Source: an uncultured Lachnospiraceae bacterium (GTDB taxonomy: Bacteria; Bacillota; Clostridia; Lachnospirales; Lachnospiraceae). From it: a stretch of 5,869 bases of DNA. Below, one piece after another: positions 1-5,576 of this stretch. The position numbers were made by a program, and so were the translations under genes. The stretch covers positions 1-5,869 of the forward strand of contig CAMWUU010000238.1 of the NCBI GenBank assembly GCA_947177515.1, in the 5' to 3' direction. Every line of letters starts with the position of its first letter. The first letter of the stretch is position 1. Below the pieces are notes generated by a model. It was not told where the DNA came from. It did no database searches and saw only the letters and a program-made list of their open reading frames with translations.

Positions 1-16
1 TAGGAGATGTGAGTAA

Positions 17-58
17 ATGAATGTAACCAAAGATGGGTTTAAGGACAGACAACTTTAA
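17..58 (+). pseudogene. Possible N-terminal remnant of an Rpn-family nuclease gene
   Basis: A 13-codon ORF reads MNVTKDGFKDRQL and then stops (TAA at 56-58). A GGAG ribosome site at 3-6 lies 10 nt upstream. The KD-x-F-KDR pattern resembles the usual opening of Rpn-family (PD-(D/E)XK, transposase_31-like) proteins, where a KDRLF-like segment comes shortly after the start. The next frame downstream holds the C-terminal part of the same family. The simplest reading is that an internal deletion with a frame change removed the catalytic core, with the junction near positions 45-60. The match is short and could be chance; the family call rests on memory of the family, not on an alignment. Confidence 0.35.
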
Positions 59-464
59 TGTGAATTTTGAGGTAAAGGCAAAGGTTATCTATGAAAGCGA
101 TACAGATGATATTATCAATCAGTACATCATTTTCTGTAAAGTTTTTAATGAACAGACAAAACGGTATGGAATGACACAAAAGGCGGTTACTGAAACAATT
201 TGCATATGCAAAGATAGGAATGTTCTAAGGGAATATTTAGCGCAGAGAGAAAAGGAGGTTGTGACAATTATGATGAGTTTATTTGATGAAGAACAGATAA
301 TGAAGTCATTTATTAAGAGTGAAAGGCACGATGAGGCGAGAGAAACAGCGGAAAGAATGATAAAAATGGGAAAGTTATCACTTGATGAAATTGCTCTATG
401 TGTTCACTCATTATCATTAGACGAATTAAGGGAACTTGAAGCCGAGGTTATGCAGTTGGCGTAA
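33..464 (+). CDS. C-terminal fragment of an Rpn-family (PD-(D/E)XK) nuclease-like protein, probably a truncated gene
   Basis: The ORF encodes 143 residues. Residues about 8-20 (NFNVNFEVKAKV) resemble the strand that follows the nuclease core in Rpn proteins. Residues about 28-75 (FCKVFNEQTKRYG, AVTETICICKD, NVLREYLAQREKEV) resemble the helical region where intact members carry a conserved pattern ending in a REKEV/IM-type segment. The tail is charged and helical (SERHDEARETAERMIKMGKLSLDEIA, in two parts around residue 100-120), as is typical of the family's C-terminus. Intact members are usually about 250-330 residues, and the catalytic PD...E-x-K core is absent here. No ribosome site precedes ATG 33, and TAA at 24-26 blocks extension in frame, so this is probably a decayed gene, or one read from the internal start near 270. 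A terminator follows 39 bp after the stop. Function if expressed: unknown. The family call is moderately sure. Confidence 0.65.
   Translation: MGLRTDNFNVNFEVKAKVIYESDTDDIINQYIIFCKVFNEQTKRYGMTQKAVTETICICKDRNVLREYLAQREKEVVTIMMSLFDEEQIMKSFIKSERHDEARETAERMIKMGKLSLDEIALCVHSLSLDELRELEAEVMQLA
251..272 (+). promoter_or_regulatory. Strong internal ribosome-binding site with in-frame ATG inside the Rpn fragment
   Basis: AAAGGAGG at 251-258 is a near-perfect anti-16S match. ATG codons at 270 and 273 are both in frame with the 33-464 ORF. Spacing to ATG 270 is 11 nt, longer than ideal but usable with so strong a site. GTG 261 is also in frame but too close. Initiation at 270 would give a 64-residue helical C-terminal protein. 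The bases also encode Lys-Glu-Val of a conserved family segment, so the match may be a codon coincidence. Work on E. coli Rpn proteins has reported small C-terminal proteins translated from internal starts that block the full-length nuclease, which makes the site worth noting. Confidence 0.35.
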
Positions 465-502
465 TCAATCATATCAATCAAAATAAAATATAGTAACAGC
501 GT

Positions 503-543
503 TAGGGCATATAGAAATTGAAATCTATATGCTCTATTTTTTT
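503..543 (+). terminator. Intrinsic terminator after the Rpn fragment
   Basis: A 12-bp stem pairs 503-514 (TAGGGCATATAG) with 525-536 (CTATATGCTCTA), with one G-T wobble. The loop is 10 nt, and seven T residues follow at 537-543. It lies 39 bp beyond the stop of the Rpn fragment and closes that transcript. It also sits only 17 nt before the ATG of the TnpW-like ORF, so that ORF can be reached only by read-through. Confidence 0.85.
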
Positions 544-560
544 GCCATTAAAGAGGAACA

Positions 561-722
561 ATGGGCAACAACATTCAAATCAACACCACAGGGCGATTAA
601 AACCCTGTTTGCAAAAGAAGATTGATAAGATAACCTACTTAGTCGAAGTACATTTTTCTGATACGAGTACCAAAAGCGTAGAAGACAAGCTAAAGCATAT
701 TATTCTCCATGAGTTTCTCTGA
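561..722 (+). CDS. tnpW: TnpW-like transposon-encoded small protein, probably an orphan remnant
   Basis: ATG 561 opens 53 codons ending with TGA at 720-722. Residues 24-49 carry the pattern of the TnpW family: I-T-Y-L-V-E-V-H-F-S, then D-T-S-T-K-S-V-E-D-K and L-K-H-I-I-L. The family consensus as I know it is a TYxVxxHFSxTSxExxxDKxxRLI-type segment. TnpW proteins are about 50-70 residues long and are found in Tn4451-like mobilisable elements and related clostridial integrative elements, typically close to a large serine recombinase (TnpX). Their biochemical role is not established. AGAGG at 552-556 lies only 4 nt from the ATG, a poor ribosome site. No promoter is visible between the terminator at 503-543 and the ATG, and no recombinase follows. 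After the stop, frame-0 codons continue as broken pieces (for example PMPLLVAVLEVIRDVQRRAKV split by stops) that I cannot identify. The ORF looks like mobile-element debris. Confidence 0.68.
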   Translation: MGNNIQINTTGRLKPCLQKKIDKITYLVEVHFSDTSTKSVEDKLKHIILHEFL

Positions 723-814
723 AGGCTGCTTTGGTAAAATGAAATCACGCCTATGCCTCTACTTGTGGCTGTTCTTGAGGTGATACGGGATGTACAAAGG
801 CGTGCAAAAGTTTG

Positions 815-861
815 AAAAGGTCTTGTAATCACACGGAAATATGTGATTACAAGACCTTTTT
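815..861 (-). terminator. Bidirectional intrinsic terminator of the activase gene
   Basis: A perfect 19-bp inverted repeat pairs 815-833 (AAAAGGTCTTGTAATCACA) with 842-860 (TGTGATTACAAGACCTTTT) around an 8-nt loop. The stem has A-runs on its left edge and T-runs on its right edge, so it ends in a U-tract in either direction: five T on the + strand (857-861), four U on the minus strand followed by a U-poor stretch and another short U run. It lies 79 nt beyond the stop codon of the large minus-strand gene and is its most likely terminator. It would also end anything read rightward from the TnpW-like region. Confidence 0.85.
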
Positions 862-939
862 GAATTTCTTTTGGCACGTCAAAGGAACCAGATATTGTTG
901 TTGCAGAAAGCAGGTTTTAGTGCATGGATTTAAAATATC

Positions 940-3900
940 CTACTCAAGATTCTTCCCAGCCGTTGCCAACATCAGCTTGATGCGGTTTAACTGGTTTACT
1001 TCGCTTGCCCCCGGGTCATAATCCACTGCCACAATATTTGAATCCGGATACTGCCGACGCAGTTCCTTGATAACCCCCTTGCCGACAATATGGTTTGGCA
1101 GACAACCAAAAGGCTGTGCGCAGACAATGTTCTTCACACCGGAGTGGATCAGTTCTATCATCTCCCCGGTCAAAAACCAGCCTTCGCCGGTCTGGTTGCC
1201 CGCAGAAACAATGGGTTCAGCGTACTTGGCCAGTTCGTAGATGGTTGGCATCTCCTCAAACCGTTCGCTTCTACGCAGGGCAAGCCGCGCTTCCTTACGG
1301 AAATATTCCATAATGGAAATTACGGTTTTATTAATTCTGGCATCCATCCGGCTCTTACCGAGGTAATCTGCTTTAAATTGTGAGTCGTAACTTCCGTACA
1401 TAAAAAAGTCCAGCATATCCGGTACAACCGCCTGTGCACCTTCTGCCTCTAGAAGATCAACCAGGTAATTGTTTGCTGCGGGGAGGAATTTTACCAGGAT
1501 TTCCCCAACCACACCGACCTTTGGCTTTACTAAGCCAGGAATAAGGGGAAGCTTGTCAAAATCTTCCACAATACCGTGCAGGTTGCGCCGGAATTCTTTA
1601 AACTTCCCGTTTTTTACGGACTCTTTGCAGATACCCACCCACTTGTCATAGAGGGCGTTTGCAGAACCCTTCACTGCCTCGTATGGTCTTGTTGAATAGA
1701 GCACACGCATAAAGAGATCCCCATATACCAGAGCCTGCATCGCACGGGCAAGGCGGGTTGGGGTTAATTTAAAGCCAGGATTTTTTTCCAGGGCACTTAC
1801 TGAGATTACTGGGATCTGTCCCATGCCCGCTTTTTGCAAGGCGCGCCGGATAAACCCAATGTAGTTTGTTGCGCGGCATCCGCCCCCAGTCTGCGTGATG
1901 GCAATCGCAGTGCGGTTAAGGTCATATTTTCCGGAAAGCAGTGCTTCCATAAACTGGCCAACTACAATCAGGGAAGGGTAGCATGCATCATTATTCACAT
2001 ATTTTAAGCCGATATCAACTGCATTTTTACTGTTGTTTGGTAAGATAACAAGATTCAGGCCAGTGGCACGCAGTGCAGGTTCCAAAAATTGGAAATGAAT
2101 AGGGGACATCTGCGGTGCAAGTATGGTGTAATTATCCTTTAGCATCTGTTTGGTAAAAACAACCCGGCTATGGGCGGAGGATTTGACCTCGGGCACGATG
2201 CCCTTGCGCGCGCGGTCATTCACGGCTGAGAGCAGGGAGCGGATGCGGATGCGCGCAGCTCCCAGATTGTTTACTTCGTCGATTTTTAGCACGGTGTAGA
2301 TTTTGCCCGATGCGTTCAGGATATCCGCCACACCGTCGGTTGTGACTGCATCCAGCCCGCAGCCAAATGAATTGAGCTGGATTAGTTCAAGGTTTTCCTG
2401 GCTGCGCACAAAGGAAGCTGCCGCATACAGGCGCGAATGGTACATCCACTGATCCACGACAATCATTGGGCGGTCAACTCTTGCTAGGTGGCAGACGGAA
2501 TCCTCCGTAAGCACAGCGACCCCGTAGGAATTGATCAGTTCCGGGATGCCGTGGTTGATTTCCGGATCCACATGATATGGCCTTCCGGCAAGTACGATGC
2601 CGCGCCGGCCGGTTTTCTTTAGGTACTCTAGGGTTTCCTCACCCTTTTTTTGCATGTCAGCCCTAGCAGCGGTAAGTTCTGCCCATGCTGCGGCAGCAGC
2701 ATCACGGATTTCCTCTGCCGGGATATTATTTTCTGCACTCAGATATTCTGTCAGGCGTTTGGTTACAATCTCTTCGTTTTCAAGGGAAAGGAACGGGTTT
2801 TGATAAATAATCCCGGATTCCCGCAGTTCTTCCACATTGTTTTTAATATTTTCCCCGTAGGAAGTTACAATCGGGCAATTGTAATGGTTGCCCGCCCCTT
2901 CAATCTCCTTGCGCTCATATGGGATGCAAGGGTAGAAGATATATTTCACCCCTTGCGAAAGCAGCCACATAATATGCCCGTGGGCAAGCTTGGCAGGATA
3001 ACACTCGGATTCGCTTGGGATTGACTCAATGCCAAGTTCGTAGATTTTCCTTGTCGAAAGCGGCGAAAGCAGGACGCGGTAGCCGAGTTTGGTAAAAAAT
3101 GTGTACCAGAATGGATAGTTTTCGTACAGGTTCAGTACACGTGGAATGCCAACCGTACCGCGTGTGGCAATGCCTTCTGCCAATGGTTCATAGTCAAAAT
3201 AGCGGTGGAGTTTATAGTCGTACAGGTTTGGGATATTATCCTTGTTTTTTTGCTTTCCAACCCCACGTTCACATCGGTTGCCGGAAACAAACTGTCTTTT
3301 GCCGGAAAACCGGTTGATGGTCAGACGGCAGTTGTTTGCGCAGCCCTTACAACGCGCCATATCTGTTTCAAAGCGGAGCGCGCTGATCTGTTCGATATCA
3401 AGCATAGTACTGACCCCACCCGTATGGTGTTCCCTGGCAATCAGTGCAGCACCAAACGCGCCCATAATACCCGCGATATCCGGGCGTACCACATCCACGC
3501 CAAGAAGTGTTTCCAGGCTTTTTAGTACTGCATCATTATAGAATGTTCCGCCCTGCACGACAATCTTTTTGCCAAGGTCTTTTGGGTCGGTCAGCTTGAT
3601 CACCTTATAAAGGGCGTTTTTAATTACGGAATAGGCAAGCCCGGCGGAAATATCAGCAACGGTTGCCCCCTCTTTTTGAGCCTGTTTAACCCGCGAGTTC
3701 ATAAAGACCGTACAGCGTGTGCCAAGATCGGTCGGATTTTTGGCAAATAATGCGATTTTTGCGAAATCAGCCACTTCATAATTCAGGGATTTTGCAAAAG
3801 TTTCAATAAAAGAGCCGCAGCCGGAAGAGCAGGCTTCGTTTAGCTGTACGGAATCCACGGTTGCGCTTTTGATCTTGATACATTTCATATCCTGCCCGCC

Positions 3901-5166
3901 AATGTCCAGGATACAATCCACATCCGGGGCAAAAAATGCTGCAGCGTAGTAATGCGCCACGGTTTCCACTTCGCCTTCGTCAAGCAGCAGTGCGGATTTG
4001 ATCAGTGCCTCCCCGTAGCCAGTTGAGCAGGAGCGCACAATCTTTGCCCCTTCGGGCATTGCGGCACAGATTTCCTTGACCGCACGGATTGTGGTTTTCA
4101 AAGGGCTTCCGTTGTTGTTGGAGTAAAAGGAGTATAACAGGGAGCCATCTTCTGCCACAAGTGCAGCCTTGGTTGTCGTGGATCCTGCATCGATCCCAAG
4201 AAAGCAGTCCCCACGGTAGGAGGAGAGTTCCTTCTTTTTTACGGAGTGCGTCCCATGTCTTTTTGTAAATGCACGGTAAGCTGCTTCATCTTCAAAAAGC
4301 GGGTTAAGGCGGCTGATCTCCATCGGGACGGTAACACCGCGGCGCAAACGCCCGGAGAGTTCGGAAAGTTGAAAAGAAACGGATGGGTCGGCGTTCATGG
4401 CGGAACCGATTGCCGCAAACAGATGGGAGTGTTCTGGCGCAACTACATGGTCATCGTCTAATTTTAATGTGCGGATAAATGCGGCTTTTAATTCGGTCAA
4501 AAAGTGCAAAGGCCCACCCAGGAAGGCAACATTCCCGCGGATTGGCTTGCCGCAGGCAAGACCACTGATGGTCTGGTTAACTACTGCCTGGAAAATGGAG
4601 GCGGCGAGATCCGGTTTCGTTGCGCCCTCGTTGATCAGGGGCTGGATATCGGATTTGGCAAAAACGCCGCAGCGCGCCGCAATCGGGTAAATTGCCTGGT
4701 AAGACTTTGCGTATTCGTTCAGTCCCGCCGCATCCGTTTTTAACAGGGTTGCCATCTGGTCGATAAAGGAGCCGGTTCCCCCCGCGCAGATGCTGTTCAT
4801 GCGCTGGTCAATCCCGCCGGTAAAATAGATGATTTTGGCATCTTCCCCGCCGAGTTCGATTGCAACATCCGTCTGAGGGGCGTAGTTCTTCAGGGAGGTG
4901 GCCACTGCAACCACCTCCTGCACAAACGGCACGCCCAGGTTTTCCCCCAAGGAGAGACCGCCCGAGCCGGTGATAACAGGATGGACGGATATGTCTTTTC
5001 CTAAGGATTTCATTGCCTTTTCAATCAGTGAGGCGAGCGTGGATTGGATATTGGCGAAATGGCGCTCGTAGTCAGAGAATAGAATATTTTGTTCCCCGTC
5101 TAGCAGTGCCACTTTCACGGTTGTTGAACCGATATCAATACCGAAACTGTAATTTAGATCAGACAT
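940..5166 (-). CDS. Acyl-CoA dehydratase activase / double-cubane-type reductase fusion protein (BadF/BadG x2 + DUF2229 + HgdB-like)
   Basis: A 1408-residue cytoplasmic protein with no signal peptide. ATG 5166 is chosen over ATG 5178 because GGAGG (5172-5176) lies 5 nt before it and overlaps the earlier ATG; numbering below uses 5166. Activase domain 1 (about 7-260) has DIGST at 11-15, ELGGEDAK at 104-111, CAGGTGSF at 127-134 and RCGVF with Cys166. Activase domain 2 (about 320-578) has DAGST at 326-330, DIGGQDMK at 421-428, CSSGCGSF at 446-453 and RCTVF with Cys485. A CX2CX3CX18C cluster (606, 609, 613, 632) links these to a DUF2229 domain (about 672 on) and then a 2-hydroxyacyl-CoA dehydratase (HgdB/COG3581-like) domain (about 1003-1408). 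HgdC-type activases use ATP to drive one electron to a very low potential for a partner dehydratase or reductase. Here activator and catalytic-type domains share one chain. The combined architecture is widespread in anaerobes and its substrate is unknown. No frameshift or missing core motif was seen. It has its own promoter and terminator. Confidence 0.95.
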   Translation of the reverse strand: MSDLNYSFGIDIGSTTVKVALLDGEQNILFSDYERHFANIQSTLASLIEKAMKSLGKDISVHPVITGSGGLSLGENLGVPFVQEVVAVATSLKNYAPQTDVAIELGGEDAKIIYFTGGIDQRMNSICAGGTGSFIDQMATLLKTDAAGLNEYAKSYQAIYPIAARCGVFAKSDIQPLINEGATKPDLAASIFQAVVNQTISGLACGKPIRGNVAFLGGPLHFLTELKAAFIRTLKLDDDHVVAPEHSHLFAAIGSAMNADPSVSFQLSELSGRLRRGVTVPMEISRLNPLFEDEAAYRAFTKRHGTHSVKKKELSSYRGDCFLGIDAGSTTTKAALVAEDGSLLYSFYSNNNGSPLKTTIRAVKEICAAMPEGAKIVRSCSTGYGEALIKSALLLDEGEVETVAHYYAAAFFAPDVDCILDIGGQDMKCIKIKSATVDSVQLNEACSSGCGSFIETFAKSLNYEVADFAKIALFAKNPTDLGTRCTVFMNSRVKQAQKEGATVADISAGLAYSVIKNALYKVIKLTDPKDLGKKIVVQGGTFYNDAVLKSLETLLGVDVVRPDIAGIMGAFGAALIAREHHTGGVSTMLDIEQISALRFETDMARCKGCANNCRLTINRFSGKRQFVSGNRCERGVGKQKNKDNIPNLYDYKLHRYFDYEPLAEGIATRGTVGIPRVLNLYENYPFWYTFFTKLGYRVLLSPLSTRKIYELGIESIPSESECYPAKLAHGHIMWLLSQGVKYIFYPCIPYERKEIEGAGNHYNCPIVTSYGENIKNNVEELRESGIIYQNPFLSLENEEIVTKRLTEYLSAENNIPAEEIRDAAAAAWAELTAARADMQKKGEETLEYLKKTGRRGIVLAGRPYHVDPEINHGIPELINSYGVAVLTEDSVCHLARVDRPMIVVDQWMYHSRLYAAASFVRSQENLELIQLNSFGCGLDAVTTDGVADILNASGKIYTVLKIDEVNNLGAARIRIRSLLSAVNDRARKGIVPEVKSSAHSRVVFTKQMLKDNYTILAPQMSPIHFQFLEPALRATGLNLVILPNNSKNAVDIGLKYVNNDACYPSLIVVGQFMEALLSGKYDLNRTAIAITQTGGGCRATNYIGFIRRALQKAGMGQIPVISVSALEKNPGFKLTPTRLARAMQALVYGDLFMRVLYSTRPYEAVKGSANALYDKWVGICKESVKNGKFKEFRRNLHGIVEDFDKLPLIPGLVKPKVGVVGEILVKFLPAANNYLVDLLEAEGAQAVVPDMLDFFMYGSYDSQFKADYLGKSRMDARINKTVISIMEYFRKEARLALRRSERFEEMPTIYELAKYAEPIVSAGNQTGEGWFLTGEMIELIHSGVKNIVCAQPFGCLPNHIVGKGVIKELRRQYPDSNIVAVDYDPGASEVNQLNRIKLMLATAGKNLE

Positions 5167-5171
5167 AAAAA

Positions 5172-5176
5172 CCTCC
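5172..5176 (-). promoter_or_regulatory. Ribosome-binding site that decides the activase start
   Basis: On the minus strand the sequence reads ATGGAGGTTTTTATGTC. GGAGG ends 5 nt before the ATG at 5166. The in-frame upstream ATG (5178) partly overlaps this site and has no site of its own, so the four extra residues MEVF are probably untranslated. With the 5166 start, the two cluster cysteines of the first activase domain fall at 127 and 166, the numbers I recall for Acidaminococcus fermentans HgdC, which agrees with the choice. Confidence 0.85.
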
Positions 5177-5226
5177 ATGAAAATTTATACATATATTCCA
5201 TTAAATACATATAATAATAGGTAGGA

Positions 5227-5246
5227 CATGGGACAAATCTCCCATG
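5227..5246 (-). repeat. Inverted repeat at the predicted transcription start of the activase gene (operator or 5' mRNA hairpin)
   Basis: CATGGGA (5227-5233) and TCCCATG (5240-5246) form a perfect 7-bp inverted repeat around 6 nt. The predicted start of the minus-strand transcript is about 5247, so the repeat occupies roughly +1 to +20. It could bind a repressor as DNA, or form a hairpin at the very 5' end of the mRNA that protects it from decay. No U-tract follows, so it is not a terminator. Confidence 0.5.
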
Positions 5247-5253
5247 AATTTGT

Positions 5254-5282
5254 ATTATACGACACAAAATCGGTGACTTCAA
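5254..5282 (-). promoter_or_regulatory. Sigma-A-type promoter for the activase gene
   Basis: On the minus strand, -35 TTGAAG (5277-5282) and -10 TATAAT (5254-5259) are separated by exactly 17 bp. The -10 is a full consensus match and the -35 matches four of six. The predicted start is about 5247, giving a leader of about 80 nt before ATG 5166. An A/T-rich run lies just upstream of the -35. Confidence 0.8.
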
Positions 5283-5290
5283 GAAAAAAA

Positions 5291-5323
5291 TTACGATTTA
5301 ATGACGATTTTATGAAGTGTTTA
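5291..5323. repeat. Three tandem 11-bp repeats upstream of the activase promoter (candidate activator site)
   Basis: The + strand reads TTACGATTTAA (5291-5301), TGACGATTTTA (5302-5312) and TGAAGTGTTTA (5313-5323). The first two agree at 9 of 11 positions in this phase, and the core ACGATTT-x-ATG repeats with a single mismatch. The third agrees with the second at 8 of 11. The spacing is one helical turn, and the array begins 8 bp upstream of the -35 hexamer (about -44 to -76 from the predicted start). This layout is typical of sites bound by OmpR/PhoB-family response regulators, but no regulator is encoded here and the DNA is AT-rich, so chance is possible. Confidence 0.45.
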
Positions 5324-5339
5324 TAAATGGGAGGAGTGA

Positions 5340-5351
5340 GGTTTTAAAACC
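5340..5351. repeat. 12-bp perfect palindrome in the divergent intergenic region
   Basis: GGTTTTAAAACC is fully self-complementary. It lies between the two divergent promoters, about 57 bp upstream of the activase -35 and 88 bp upstream of the pilT -35. It could be a dimeric regulator site. The rest of the stretch from 5352 to 5438 holds only a small GGGG-cat-CCCC hairpin (5390-5400) and nothing else I can assign. Confidence 0.3.
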
Positions 5352-5438
5352 AGCGAAAGAATCTTTTGTATGTGCTAGGGAAAGGAAATGGGGCATCCCC
5401 CTTGTACTGCACCTATTTAAAAATACGGCAGATAAAAC

Positions 5439-5467
5439 TTGTTTATGAAAAGTATTTGTGGTACAAT
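5439..5467 (+). promoter_or_regulatory. Likely promoter for pilT
   Basis: TTGTTT (5439-5444) and TACAAT (5462-5467) are separated by 17 bp. The -10 matches five of six consensus bases and is preceded by TGG (5459-5461), an extended -10 element that compensates for the weak -35. The predicted start is about 5474, leaving a leader of about 100 nt before pilT. Confidence 0.6.
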
Positions 5468-5504
5468 AACTAAGTGGGGGATTTTTGGAAATTGGAGAAG
5501 GAAA

Positions 5505-5564
5505 ATGCATGGGTGGGTAAGCATATCGCATATTGAAATAAGGTACAGCAATACAGTTTTTTAA
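5505..5564 (+). CDS. Possible 19-residue leader peptide upstream of pilT
   Basis: ATG 5505 is preceded by GGAGAAGG (5494-5501), a plausible ribosome site. The ORF encodes MHGWVSISHIEIRYSNTVF and stops with TAA at 5562-5564, directly before the GGGAGG site of pilT and 12 nt before its ATG. Such spacing could allow translational coupling. It contains no run of one amino acid typical of attenuation leaders, and no terminator hairpin lies between it and pilT. A short chance ORF is quite possible. Confidence 0.25.
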   Translation: MHGWVSISHIEIRYSNTVF

Positions 5565-5576
5565 GGGAGGATACGG

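Noticed and set aside
464..480. Short direct repeat ATCAATCA (464-471 and 473-480)
   Set aside because: Eight bases in AT-rich DNA, easily chance; no link to an element boundary could be shown.
635..877. Minus-strand 80-codon ORF opposite the TnpW-like gene
   Set aside because: It overlaps the TnpW-like ORF in antisense, begins beyond the bidirectional hairpin and translates straight through it, and shows no family features or ribosome site.
812..1021. Plus-strand 69-codon ORF starting at the hairpin
   Set aside because: It begins at the terminator stem and runs into the antisense of the activase C-terminus; the protein has no recognisable features.
1090..4743. Many plus-strand ORFs of 60-124 codons inside the large gene
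   Set aside because: All are antisense frames of one continuous, well-conserved coding region; none has a family motif.
5167..5178. Extended start of the activase at ATG 5178
   Set aside because: The ATG overlaps the GGAGG site that serves ATG 5166 and has no ribosome site of its own.
5187..5213. Direct repeat ATACATATA (5187-5195 and 5205-5213) in the activase leader
   Set aside because: Low-complexity AT sequence within the 5' untranslated region; no clear regulatory reading.
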